A DNA stretch of 64,000 bases from Trichinella spiralis (Eukaryota; Nematoda; Enoplea; Trichinellida; Trichinellidae), in NCBI GenBank assembly GCA_000181795.3, contig CM012954.1, positions 4,361,214 through 4,425,213 on the forward strand, in the 5' to 3' direction. Each line of letters starts with the position of its first letter. The stretch's first letter is position 1. The translations under genes were made by a program, and so were the position numbers. This document shows, piece by piece, positions 48,853-61,090 of this stretch. The notes under the pieces were generated by a model. The model searched no databases. It had not been told where the DNA came from and was given only the letters and a program-made list of their open reading frames with translations.

Positions 48853-49125
48853 ATGGCGACATTTTCTTTTTCATATTTCATGAAAAATTTTATAGACAAT
48901 CAAAAACGATTCATACCGGCAGTTGGTGTCTCAATATTTATAAGTAAGCTTTTTTTTGATAGGAAGTTGTGTTTGATGAAATTAAGCAGTATAGTTTGAT
49001 TGTTCATTTTTGCAGTCTACTGCTACTGGACACACTGGGAAACGATCTTATCAGGTTATAAGAACAAATCAGGGCTGATGGCAAAAAAGAATATTCCGAA
49101 TGGTGTAGATCCTTGGAAGTGGTGA
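48853..49125 (+). CDS. NDUFB1: NADH dehydrogenase (complex I) subunit NDUFB1-like
   Basis: Two exons (48853-48943 and 49016-49125), 66 residues. The N-terminus is MATFSFSYFMKNFIDNQK, then one span (FIPAVGVSIFIIYCYW), then GYKNKSGLMAKKNIPNG and the end VDPWKW. NDUFB1 (MNLL) proteins are about 58 residues with one span, an F+(N/D)KSxL motif and a terminal TW/SW; the NKSGL and final W match this. The expected place is the membrane arm of complex I as an accessory subunit. The start context is strong (A at -3, G at +4). It lies 15 nt after the stop of the micropeptide, with no acceptor AG between, so both are probably on one transcript. Confidence 0.6.
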
Positions 49126-50049
49126 AACTGCTGAATCAGCGTCAGTAATTTGATGAAATTGAAATATTGTCATATATTTTGAAAAAAATAAATTTTTTCT
49201 TTTGATATTTTCAAAAATTTTTGGCACTGCTTTTACACGGATGAAATCCATTTTTTTCAAGTTGTAATTACAATTATTTATGCGCAGTTTTTGCAACTTT
49301 TTAGGTTCAACAATTTTTACAACATTCATATCAAGCCGAAAAAACGTAACATTGTGTCAATTTTCAACTTTCAACGAACATGACTTTTTATTTGGTTAGT
49401 AAAAAAGACAGATGCGCACATTTTTGCACACATTTGTTTGTTGCATGACAAATGCACGATTGGTTGGCATGTTGAAAAATTAACATTTTAATTATTTTCT
49501 TTTTTTATCATTTTATTCAATTTATAGTTATAGTGGCACTTTCATGCGTATTTCGAAATGATTTATTTTGTAATCAGTTTTTGCTTAGTTTATTTTCAGA
49601 AATCTGACAGTAAACGAGCAATACGATAATTTGAAATGTTGATATTCACGATTTATTGCTTACTGTATCAGTAAGTGTGAGTTGGAATGGGACTTTGTGT
49701 ATAATGGAATGTGGAAATGCTTTATAATAAAATGACAATGTTCAATTTCAAAGAAACCGCTTTTTTCTAATTAAGCATTAAATGGAAAAAAATCTTAAAA
49801 AACGTTTTAACATTATTTTATGCATGTATTATTTATTTTTCATTAATATGGGCTACATTGAACAGAATGACAGTAAATCTGTAGGCCAGTTTGCTTTTTC
49901 AAATAATAATGGGATTTACTCGAAAATTGATTATGTATTTTGAGCAAACCTTTCAACGCTGAACATATCAGCAGAATTATAATTAAAAAATGAAAAAGAT
50001 GAAGTTTTTTATTTTAATTTTTTCAAATTTTGTTCATAAATAACCATAG
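49126..50049. other. T-rich spacer upstream of PRODH
   Basis: 3' UTR of the NDUFB1-like gene (AATAAA at ~49188 and ~49728) and presumed PRODH promoter. No protein-like frame. Confidence 0.5.
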
Positions 50050-51945
50050 ATGTCAAGCGGTTCGGTTAAGTTGGAATATTTTTCAAAAATATGCAAAAAT
50101 ATGCGCAGAACGTTCGCAGTGTTGTCCAATGGTGGACTGAAAAGAAATGGAACAGTGGGAGAGGTGAAATTTGACGATTCAAAAATCGCGTTCGGTCATA
50201 AAACGAAAATACAATTGTTGCGTTCAATGGCCGTACTGAAGCTCTGCTCGACGAAAATGGTGCTCGACCGTGGCGAGGATTTATTCAAAATTTTGAGATG
50301 GACTTTCGGGGACCATATTTCCAACAGTCTGATGAAGGCGACATTTTATGGCCACTTTGTGGCCGGTGAAAATTTGCATGACGCCGTCGAAACCGTGAAG
50401 CGATTGAAGGCGAAAAATGTGCGATCACTTTTGGACTACTGCTTTGAACAGACGCTCGACAATGATTCGGGTATTTTTTTTCTTTTTGATTGCTGTTTAA
50501 TTAATTGTTTTTTTCAGTTGAAGTTTTACATTTTTGTAAAATTTTATTCTGCTTTTTCTTCTTCAAATGAGAAGTGGACATAAACAAATTTTACAGACGG
50601 AAGCGTTGAAGAGTGCACGTTGAAGACGTTGATCGGCTGCATTGACGCGTTGGCCAGTTTGAACGATCCACTGCAAATGGTCGCCATCAAGCTCACGTCG
50701 CTCGGTTGTCCCAAGATGCTTTTGACGCTGAGCGACAGTTGGACTCGGACGCTGACCATGGTCGAACGTACAACTGGACTTCCGTGGGAAAATCTGTTGG
50801 TATCACCAATCGCCGCTGACAAATTCAACCTCAACAACCCTAATAACAATAATCTCAGATGCGGAGACCACCAGTTGACAGTATGCATAAATTTGTTTAT
50901 CAATTATTAATTATTGTTACAATGTTTTATGTATTCAGGCAGAGTTGTACAACAAGTGGTTGGATAATTTGCGCAAAACTGACGACGGTTCGGTCGACTT
51001 CTACCCGTACGGTATATTGGACCGAGTCGACGCTTGGAAATGCATCAAGCGGATGATGCTAGCAGATTGCGGTATGTTGGACGATGAAAATTTGCAATGG
51101 AAATACGAAGCTATGGTCAGACGGTTGAATGAAATTGTCGACCACGCAGTGAGGAGAAATGTTCGCGTTGTCGTCGACGCGGAACAGTCGTATTTTTTGC
51201 CAATGACGAACATTTTGTCGTTGGAATTGATGAGGAAATATTGCAAGAACGAACCGGTCGTGTTCATCACTTATCAAGCTTATTTGAAGCAAGCTAACAA
51301 GCTGGTCGCCAACGCCCTTCAGTTGGCCAGACGCTGGCAATGCGTGATCGGCACGAAACTTGTACGCGGTGCTTACATGGAGCACGAAAGGCAACGTGCC
51401 CGACTGCTCGGCTACCCCAGTCCAATAAACGACACTTACGATCTCACGAATGAAACTTATGATAATATTCTTGATCTGTTGATCAAGGTTCGAAAAAAAC
51501 GCATAATTTTAATTCAACTGTTTTTTTATATTATTATTGTTTATTGATAATTTTAATTTTGTTTTTTTTGTTATTTTTGAAGGAGATTAGCTCGCGTCAA
51601 ATTGGCAAAGTGCATCTAATTTGCGCCACTCACAACGAACAATCTGTCAAACATTTGTTGGCCAATTTGAAAAGCTTGCAACTCCATTCCACTCGACCAA
51701 CATCCAAATGGGCCGACAATATTTCGTTTGGTCAATTGTACGGCATGTGCGATCAGATTTCCTTTCCACTAGCTGACGCCGGATTTTTGGTTTACAAGTA
51801 TTTACCGTTTGGTCCAGTGGGCGAAGTGTTGCCTTACTTGTTGCGCAGGGCCCAAGAGAACAGTGGCGTTATGGAAAAAACCCAATTTGAATACAATTTA
51901 ATGAAGCACGAATTAAAACGGCGCTTATTGTTTTTTCACTTTTAA
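50050..51945 (+). CDS. PRODH: Proline dehydrogenase, mitochondrial
   Basis: Four exons (50050-50470, 50597-50880, 50939-51487, 51583-51945), 538 residues. FAD enzyme of the mitochondrial inner membrane that oxidises proline to pyrroline-5-carboxylate and passes electrons to ubiquinone. N-terminal part: FGHKTKIQLLRSMAVLKLCS. Barrel motifs: VVVDAEQSYFLPM, VFITYQAYLKQA, GTKLVRGAYMEHER, HLICATHNEQSV, FGQLYGMCDQISFPLADAGF and the substrate/FAD-binding KYLPFGPVGEVLPYLLRRAQEN. These match human PRODH closely (RGAYLAQER, YKYVPYGPVMEVLPYL). The start at 50050 (MSSGSVKLEYFSKICKNMRR) has basic residues and could be a presequence. The C-terminus (KHELKRRLLFFHF) is a few residues shorter than in vertebrates; a further exon cannot be excluded. 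Confidence 0.93.
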
Positions 51946-53323
51946 AAATTGAAAAAAAACCTTTTCTCCTTTCCTTATTCCAGTAGGTTATATTTTATTT
52001 TTTAAATATCACGTGATTTAAATCAATATTTTTTTATTTGTAATTTTCGTTTCATATTTTTTGATTGTAGAATAAAATTGATTAATTTTACGACAATTGA
52101 AAGCAGTTCCGTATTCGAACAGTTAAATTTGTACGTTCGATTCAAGAAAAGCTACAGCAAGGCGGCTTGTTGACTAGCTGACTGGTTGGCTGTCTCGTTG
52201 CCTATAGGCTGTTCATCTGACCTTCACTTGTACAGAACGACCAATCACCGTACGCAACGTTGAGCGTTTGCGAAAATTCATCTAATCCCACTTGAATCCA
52301 GTGGAACAACGAGTCTAGTCTAGGCATATTGTCATGCAAATTGAACGAAAAGCAAGAAAAACACGTAATAGCTTCATTTGTTTGTTTGTTGTTTTTTAAT
52401 TCGCGTCTCCAATCCATATTTTCGCTTCATCTGTATGTTTCGTCTATTATTTTACGAATTTGTTTATTAGCTTTTTATTTTAAAATTTTTATAATTTTTT
52501 AGCTTGGTTTGGTAAAGTTGTAAAATTCTGTAAAAATGTAAATTAATCTGTAAAAGTTCTTACGCTTCATTTTTACATTTAACAAATTTTGATAACATTG
52601 ACGTAAACATTAGTACAAATGCAGCGGCACAGGTTGTAAAATGTTTTCGCCATTTCCTTGAATTTTCTTCTTCATTTTGACGAACGATCAAGCTTGTTGC
52701 TTATGTTAATGCGATTTGTTGTTTTTGAAAATAATTTCAAATTTATTATATTTTTTTCAAAATATTTCCATAATCCTTTGTTTATGTATGTCGGTATTTT
52801 AATTCGTAATTGTTATGAGCCTGTTGTTCTATTTCATCATCATCTTCTTCTTCGTATTCATCTTCTTGTTTTGTCGAAGAATATTGATTTTCTTGGTTGC
52901 TTATTGCTTTAAAGTGGAGCAGCTAGCCCCGGTAACGGAGATTTTGCACACGCCAACAGTGGCGACCCGACTGCATGACTGCTCGCGTATTTAAGCAAGT
53001 CGCGCTCATATTCGGCGTCTGTCTTTCGAGCTGACGTTGCGGCGACGAGTTGTCTGTTTTCTCTCTCTCTCTCTTACAATTATTATAATTTGTTTTTTGA
53101 TTCAACTTCAACCAGCGCTTTCATATTTTTCCCCCTTACATTTTTATTTCTATTCTTCGTATATATTATTTTTTGATAAAAATTTCATTTTTCATCAGTT
53201 TATTTCTTTTTCTCTTCGCATTTATCGCAATTTTCACCTCATCGAAAAATTTTATCATTCTTATTCTATTCATATTTTCATTGTAAATTTTGTAATATTT
53301 TTAGTTCTATTTGTTGGTTGAAA
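51946..53323. other. Spacer with promoter-like segment before the orphan gene
   Basis: AT-rich to 52900, with a small open frame on the minus strand near 52202-52417 that is not recognised. From 52920 to 53060 there is a GC-rich patch with a TATTTAAG TATA-like box at about 52988 and a CT run at 53061-53074, followed by T-rich leader to the ATG at 53324. This fits a core promoter with a 5' UTR of about 300 nt. Confidence 0.45.
52985..53030 (+). promoter_or_regulatory. Candidate core promoter of orphan gene
   Basis: GTATTTAAG lies in GC-rich sequence, with possible start sites about 30 nt downstream (CATATTCGGCG). It is the only clear TATA-like arrangement noted on the plus strand in this part of the window. 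Confidence 0.35.
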
Positions 53324-55030
53324 ATGGAAAACGTTCCCAAAGAAAGTAAGGCCAACGTTGAAAACGATGATGATAGCGACAGTTCAGCAGTGACAGCGAT
53401 AATTGACGACGATTTAGCAACCTCTGATGACGACAGTGAAATTATTGGACTAAACAAGGTAAACTTCCTTTTTTAAGAAAAAATTACTTCATTTTTTGAA
53501 AATCTTTTATTTATTCGACAAATTATTGATTATTATGTAATATTTCAGTATTTGAAAAAAAGAATTCATAACTGTTGTCGACGCACAACCTTGTTTTAAG
53601 CTGAAATCCACTTATCCGTTTACGTGTGCACTCGCTTGCATACAGTATGAAGGTTGTTGTTATCATCAACAACTGTTTTCTGAGCAATTAATTCAATTTT
53701 TATTTTTCACCAATCATGTTTTTAAAAGCACGTTTAATAATGATAACGCATGGGTTTTTTTTTGTTTTATCACATTTTATAGAGAATATGGTTCTTTGAA
53801 GCATAATGTTTTCTTATTATTAAGGCTGAGAAAGAGATTCCAGTCTGTGGCAATGATAACGAGCAATTTTCGTCAGACTCTCTGGCACAGTGTCCTTTGC
53901 ATCCGATCTCTTTGGAATGTGATGAAACAAAAACTGGCACCGAAAGTGAAGAAACCTCGAGGGTTTAATATATTTTTTATTTATTCATTTTTTCAGTTAT
54001 TTTTTTAAATAATCCTCTCGTTGGAGAGGTTAATTTAAATTTAATTTAATTTAATGTTTACTGGACATGCATATCATATAATTAGTATATGTGATATATT
54101 ATAAATTGGATCTTTGAGATATTTATTATTTAGCTTTGAAAATTTATTCATTCATCTAGTTGGGTGAAATCTTCGAGCAGAAGGGGTACCGCAGAAAGTG
54201 TAGATAAAATAAGTTTTCAATGAAAATTTGCCTATGTTGCATTATTTCAGTTTTATTTTGATCATAATTAAATCTGACCAAATATAAATGATATGCAATT
54301 ATCATTGCACTGATGGGTAATAATATTCTGCTGTGGATGAATTTTATGTTTGGTCTTCAGTGTTATACAAATGTAAAAGAAGTATCAGAATTTGGGAAGA
54401 TGATCACTACTTCAGCGATAATTTTCATTGCGTTTAGTAATTGATAATTTAAAAAAAGTCTAATTGTATTTAAATGTAGCATTAAATAAACTAAATTGTA
54501 TAATTCTCGTTCTTTTGTTTTTAAGTTTCATTTTTACATTTAGCAAATTATGATAACATTATAAGCGTTATTAGAAATACATGATAGACAAGTTTAGGAA
54601 GATGACCGTAATTTATGTATTTAGTAATTATTATTCGACTGAAAAATTGATTATTATGTGAATATAAATAAAAATATCACATATTCAGTATGGAATATTC
54701 GTTACTTTTCTGTATTTTAATTTTCTTAACGTTGTGCTAATTTTATTTAAAACTGAAATATTTTAGCTCATAGAAGGATTGCTTGACAAGTATCCCACCT
54801 TAGGCGAATGTTCATTGGTTTCTGTGTGCCAAACTGAACGTGAAGTGGCTTTACTAGAAGACAGTTTAAACATTTCCGGATCTGTTTGGCGGAATGATGC
54901 CAATGAAATTCAATGGGTTGAAGATGCAAACGAAGTAATGGAATTTTTAGAGATGTTGGGTGTTTCACGTTCAGATGAGCAATTACCAGAATTATCTGTT
55001 GAGGAAATTGAAATGTTCCTGAATGAATAA
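53324..55030 (+). CDS. Acidic orphan protein, 178 residues
   Basis: Three exons, all phase 0: 53324-53458, 53825-53962 and 54767-55030, joined at GT...AG sites (GTAAAC, GTTTAA donors). Exon 1 is Ser/Asp-rich (NVENDDDSDSSAVTAIIDDD) with hydrophobic-acidic motifs (AIIDDD, SEIIGL) that resemble SUMO-interacting motifs. Exon 2 is AEKEIPVCGNDNEQFSSDS onward. Exon 3 is a folded-looking acidic segment (LIEGLLDKYPTLGECSLVSV ... VMEFLEMLGVSRSDEQ, ending EEIEMFLNE). No family was recognised. Codon texture and phase agreement across three exons support a real gene. The strong acidity and short helices suggest an interaction or adaptor protein; function unknown. Confidence 0.55.
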
Positions 55031-57060
55031 ATGTTGAAACATTCAAGTTTTAACATTTTTAGATCTGATTTCTAGATACATAAATATATTGTAATATAAT
55101 ATGATATATGCATATGTTGAGCTGCAGTGATAGAATGAAATGGTACATCATGATATTTTATATCTTTGCAGAACAGAATTTCTTTCCCATTTTTCACATA
55201 TAGCTTCAACAGAAAATGAAAATTTCCATCGATGTGCCACAAATGTCGAAAGAAATTTCATCTGTTCATTGTTGTAATAATTAAACGAGTTTGTTATTTG
55301 CAATATTTTTTCCACGCGTGCATTCTTATTTCGACTGGTTGAAATGAATTAATTATCATAATCAATATTGTATTTACAAATATTAAACGTAAAATCTTCA
55401 AAATTGAAAACTTGTTATTGAAAAATTGAAAATACGCTTTTGCATATATTTCAATTTACTAAGATAAATGATTTAATATTATAAATGTATCTTTAGACTT
55501 TCGACTTCTTCAACGATAGATTAACCCCAGGTTGCAGGTTACATTCTGTCTCAGAATAAGATAAACAAGTAAAAAGCCGGTAGGTAATTATAATTTACTG
55601 ATTTTCGTTTACGGCATTGTATCTTCGTGCGCCCTCAACTCAAATTAACCTCTTCAATTTCCTTAAAATTGAACAGGATGTCTGTATGCAAATGTTCAGG
55701 TTAAAAGCTTTCATTATCCAAGAATAAGAAAACACGTGACCACGTTGTCAGCTACCGTAAACCAAAATCAGGCAATAACATTTTACTGTATACCAAATCA
55801 GCACGACGAAAAATCCATGTAACATCAAAAAACAACATCAACATCAAAACATAAATCAACCAATCAAAACATCAAACATCAAAACAAAAATAAAAAACCA
55901 CTAGAAAAACCAAAAACCAGAAACCATTTCAAAACTGAAAATAAAATTTAAAAACATATTGTTTTTTTAAATTTTACAATACACAGAATTTTCCATTATT
56001 ATCATGTACTGCAGCAAGTAGAATATATTTTTCTCTTCATTAATTTATGTGAATAATTTTTTGATGATATGCTTGTGCATTGTATTCAAATTCAGTTGAC
56101 GCCCTATTCATATTTTAATAGAATAATAACATCATTCTTCTGTTTATATTGTTGATGTCATTGTTACAGAAACATTAACTTCAACATTTATGACGCAATT
56201 GCATCAGTCTCTAAAACATCAGAATCAGAAATAGACATAGCAAAACAAACGACTAAAATTTGGAAAAGAAAAATATTATTTTCAAATTAAGTTAAAGTAT
56301 ACTGCGAAAACAAAATCATTGAAATATAACTAATAATTAAAAATTCCGTAATTACAGTATGCTGATTGCCAAATCACCGATAAAAAGTGTTCCCAATAAA
56401 TGACCAATCAGAGAAAGGCAAATGTTTTAAACATGAACAATATTTCATTTGAGTTATTTTACATCAATTGCTGCGGTGCGAGACAGGAGTGCTGGTAAAT
56501 CAAACTGTATCAAGGTAAAAATTTAATATTAAAACATTTTTATGCTATTTTCCTGTGAATGGATGTATATTTAAGTAGTTAAGCATTTTTTGTTTTTAAT
56601 AGGCACAAAAATTGAAAAACTTGGAAACAGAATTTTCACGTATATGTAGTTCAACGTTGAGATCTATCAAAAAATGATATTCCAATTTGTTGTTAGCTCA
56701 GGCGTGTAGATATAGCTGTGGAATAGGTTCCATTTTTCAATTTGCACTTGCGTTTGGCATTAAATTTCATTGTGAACAGAACAAGTCGAATATCTCTAAG
56801 CAGGTACTGTTTTCTATTAGCTAATCGTAGAGTTTTCTATTATGTAAATTGTGAAAAAATTCTTGTTCATACTGAAAGTTATTTATCTTTATCAGCACTT
56901 TATATTATACTTTTAAAATTTAGATCATTAGAGGCATTTGGCAAATTACTTTTTTGCCTGATTAATTTTGTCAGCTCGCGCAGTTAGTATACTACTATTT
57001 TCGTGAAAACCTTCCTGCGATGAGATCTATTTATGAATGTCAGTTTTGAATTTTAAAATC
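55031..57060. other. Gene-poor AT-rich region
   Basis: No coding content recognised. 55828-55930 is an A/C low-complexity tract of AACATCAAAAC-like units. The frame at 56742-56987 is T-rich without protein-like pattern. Confidence 0.45.
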
Positions 57061-57106
57061 TCAAATTCAGATATGCGAAAGCATGTTTTGCTTAAATCAA
57101 TATTCT

Positions 57107-57420
57107 TGTTATGGCGTTTGCATCATATAGTTTATATTTTGATTGAATTCTAAATGTCAAGGTCATTTCTGAATTTTCATACATCTTCATCGCTACAATG
57201 TTGCAGTTCATTTCTTCTGTTTGTATTATATCACGGCTTAAGTTAGAATCTCCAATGCACTAAAAACCGGTTTGTAACGCTGCACTATGCAAATATCGAT
57301 CGACATAACGCTGCTTTATCATAAATAAAGGTTCGCTTGTTTGTTTCACGTACGTGGCAATTGGTAGCGTTGCAAAACGTTCTTTGAGTTCATTATGGCG
57401 TTGAGTTGCCGCTGAATTCT
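57107..57420. repeat. Degenerate repeat module, copy 1
   Basis: Shares ordered blocks with 57718-58110: CTTGTTATGG, ATAGTTTATATTTTGA, AAGGTCATTTCTGAATTTT, TTAGAAT, CACTAAAA, GCTGCA.TATGCAAATA, AAACGTTCT. ATGCAAAT octamer at 57287-57294. Confidence 0.7.
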
Positions 57421-57717
57421 GAAATTATTATGTTTTATTGAAATTGAATTATTGAAAAAATATTCCATTTTTCTACGTGTGTCAGAAATTTTAGATAATT
57501 AACTTTTAATTGGAAAGATGTTACTTATTACATTTGTTGATTTGACATTCCTTAGTTTATTTAAATAATCTAAGTTTGTAGTATTTAATATATAAGTAGG
57601 ATATTTTTTGCTGTAAAACTGTACATTTGGTTTTTCATATTATGTTACGATTTGGTTAGAGCATTTGCTTAGATTTGATTTCGTTTGGTTAGTTTTGGCA
57701 AAGCAGCAAAATAATTT

Positions 57718-58115
57718 TCTTGTTATGGTGTTTTTCCACAGATAGTTTATATTTTGACTGAATTTGAAATACCAAGGTCATTTCTGAATTTTTGAATAGT
57801 GAATTAACTGTGCATTTGAAGTCTTTCTCTAAGCAAATTGAAATGAATTCCATTTAATATTGCGCATTTGATGTATTAACGGTTCGCTTTGCATTAATTT
57901 TCAATGTTCCTAATTTCTCAGCTTTAGGTTAGAATTACTTCCTCATCTTGAAAGTTTTCCAATCCACTAAAACTGATTTCTAGCGCTGCATTATGCAAAT
58001 AACGATCAATAGAAAATTGCATGATCATCAGTGACTATGAACTTGCCTGTTTAACTTCGGTGGCAAGTGGAAAAGTTGTCAAACGTTCTCTTTTTCTGTT
58101 TTGTCGTTAAGTAAT
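57718..58115. repeat. Degenerate repeat module, copy 2
   Basis: Direct repeat of the previous module, about 0.6 kb downstream, with insertions of up to ~100 nt between the conserved blocks. ATGCAAAT octamer at 57993-58000, followed as in copy 1 by a CGATC box. Confidence 0.7.
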
Positions 58116-60439
58116 TACTGAAGTAAGCTTTTCATTATTGAAAGTATTCCATTTTCTCGTTGTAACTGTGTATTTAGTCATTTTCCTAGCGCTATCTTTA
58201 ACTCCAAATCAGTTATTTCATCTAATTAAAAATAGTTTGTTCAGTATTTCAATTTTGCTAAGTGATAAAACGAGAAAATCTTTGATACTACATTTAGTAT
58301 TCTGACAGACATGACAAATGAAGACACAAAAAAAAATAAAACAAGGACGACACGTAGCAAATAGCACACTAAACGAAGCAGAAGAAAAAAAAGAAAAAAG
58401 GGATATGTGGTTGCCCGTGGAATCCAATTCTGAAAGTCAGGGCTAGGGATACTTCGAAAGACTGAAGTTATCCCATAGTTTAATTAAGTTCATGACAAAC
58501 CTACATGGCTGAAATTTGAATTAATCCAGTATTAACAGCAAAATTTACGTATGCAATTGCTTTCCTGTGTCAAAATAATTTTTGATTTTCATTTATTTTG
58601 TAATTTTTGTTTTTTTTCTTACATAGATTGATTTCGAACACTTTCCAAAGCAAATTCTTCTTTTTTTATTTTTCACAATTTTCCCATTTATTCAAACATC
58701 GTTATTTTTATTCAAAAAGGCAAGTCACAAAACAGTAGGCTTCAAAAAAGTTTCTCCAAATGATGAGATTTGTGTAAGTTGCATTTTTTAATTGATTGAC
58801 ATCATCGTATTGCTGAAAATGGATATTGAATTTATAATTGCTTGACATAACTAGATTATGCTTTATCAAGAAGACATATATTTTGTGATAAATTTCATGT
58901 TTACGTTTAGCAGCAGTGTATTAAGTTATTAAAATTTTTAAAAGGAAAATAAATATATTATAAACGAATTATTGCTGAAAATAAAATACCAAAATATAAG
59001 CACTTTCGTGAAATCATCAATACAGACGGCAAGCTGCACATGTTCTACAGCAGGTTGATGCTGTAATCCATGTAAACTGGCAATGAGTATAAAGCTAGGA
59101 GGTGGAAATCAGCATTTACTACTCAATTCACTGGCTTTAATCAGCAATTCCATGACGAATTCACTACTACGAATTGTGCCGTCAGGCCTCACCATGTTTT
59201 ATAAATTTATTTAATTGATTCAAATAAACTATATAAAAACGATTTTTTTTTCGTATGTTCCAATTTTCATCTGCCATGGACTTGGTTATTATTGGAAAAT
59301 GGAAAACATTTTCTTAAACGTTAGCGCAGTATTTTCCATTGGTACAAGGAAATGAATGTGAATTAGTGCGCGATGCAACGTTTGAAGTGCATAATAAATA
59401 ACTGCTTTATAATTAGCCTCTATATTTTGTCGTGCCATATATTATAATATAAAAATGATAACGATTCCACATTTTCTAACGCGACAACCGTGATGCACAA
59501 CTTTCAGTAATTAACACTGCATGTGCATTACATTAAATTATCAATTCATTATGCTAGCGTTCTCAGTAAATGTTGTTTTGCCAATTTTTATTTTTTTGCA
59601 TTCATTTCTCTTCTGTTCAAAGTGGTTGATTAAAGTCTGAATGAAACGCTCACTAAACAATCAGTTCCTTTAAATTAATGAATGAATTTCGCTGAACATT
59701 GCAAAGTATTATTATTGTGCAAGTGCAACTTCACTTACGTGTGGCACCATTTTATACTTCCTTAATTTACGCCATAATATTATTTGAGATATATAGTGAC
59801 TTTTATATGTAACGTATTCAGCATTTTGTTGTTGTTCAGCAATTATTATAATCTTTGGTAATGGCTCATTACATTGTTATACGTTTTCAAAGCATACATG
59901 CATTTCTAGGTCAGCAGAGTAACTTTATGCTAATGTGATGGTAAACATTGCCGTTGGCATTCTGTTACGTGCACTTTGTGCCATTCAAATGCGGTAGCAA
60001 TGTTCCTTATATAAATTTCTGTTTATTGAGGGCACTCCATTATAGAATAAATGTTCGCTGCTGAAGGGCGGTCTAATTACTTACTGCATTGCGTTATTTG
60101 GTCATTTTCATGTTTCAGTTCAACAAATGCGTTGTGATTGTTGGACTGAAAATATGATGAAACCACGAACATCAGTTGGTAAATGTTTGGTTCTACGTTT
60201 GCTTTATACGTCATTCCTGGCAGGTCTGCTGACAGGTATGAATTTTTACGTATTTGCTATTTTTTCATACAATGTTTTCTTTCATTCTCTTGACATACTG
60301 CACTAAACATGCCCGCGTATAAAGCTTTTCCTAGTAGTTTGATTTTAGTCTTTTTGAATGGAAACTAACGCGTTGTGCTTCAGTAATGATGTTCAACTAA
60401 TATTCGAGACTTTATTACGGACAAGCTAATATATAATAG
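58116..60439. other. Gene-poor AT-rich region
   Basis: No coding frame recognised. 59020-59200 is somewhat richer in GC and contains short inverted words, but no known RNA or element was identified. A donor-like CAG|GTATGA lies at about 60234. Confidence 0.4.
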
Positions 60440-61090
60440 TACTAATGGTGTATTTTGCTATAATTTTCAATAGTCCTTACAATCCATTTGTAAAGTAGTA
60501 CTCTGACATAGCATTTGAACCCCTCCCGCATTATCTTTACTGTCCACTGTAATGTTTATTGCTAAGGGAACATACTTGTCCAATTGTTTAAAGGAAATGT
60601 CCGTCCCCGGGAAACTGCAGTCGCACAATCGCACCCTTAAATGCTCGTCACTGATCAAATTGTGCACAGGATTGTTTCAGCATGACATAGGAAAGCTGCT
60701 GTTAGCTAGAAAAAACACTTTTATACTACCACCTTTGATACTTTCAGAATGGCAGTAACGTTCCCTTCATTTTTGAAATGACTCCTTAAAGTTTTTATTA
60801 TGTCATTGTACCGCCAATAGCACTGACTTATACAGATGCCCCTTTTTTATATCATTGAGGAAATACCTCAGTGACCATCAATGTTGTCAGTATTGATAAA
60901 TAACTTCCACCACTTCAACTTCCACCTCCTCCATCCTTCAACTTCTTACTCATTCCTTTCTGCTGTACTGTCCCGCCCTCCTTTCCTTTCTAATGATCCC
61001 CATCATTGAGCTCGTAGTAATACTAAGCTTAACAGAGTGCCCACCCTTTTTTCGAGCTGAATGAACAGCACTTAGCTGTTTTTATCTCAT
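60440..61090. other. Compositional island of unknown origin
   Basis: GC- and pyrimidine-richer than the surrounding DNA. It holds an open minus frame at 60467-60667 (ISDEHLRVRLCDCSFPGTDI, FKQLDKYVPLAINITVDSKD) and a plus frame on top of it. 60910-61010 is a CCTCC/CTTCC-rich tract. It could be an old insertion or a lone exon of a gene outside the window; no family is recognised and no terminal repeats were found. Confidence 0.3.

Noticed and set aside
60467-60667. 66-codon minus frame taken as a gene
   Set aside because: Protein-like in part, but isolated, without splice context or family; kept only as part of the compositional island.
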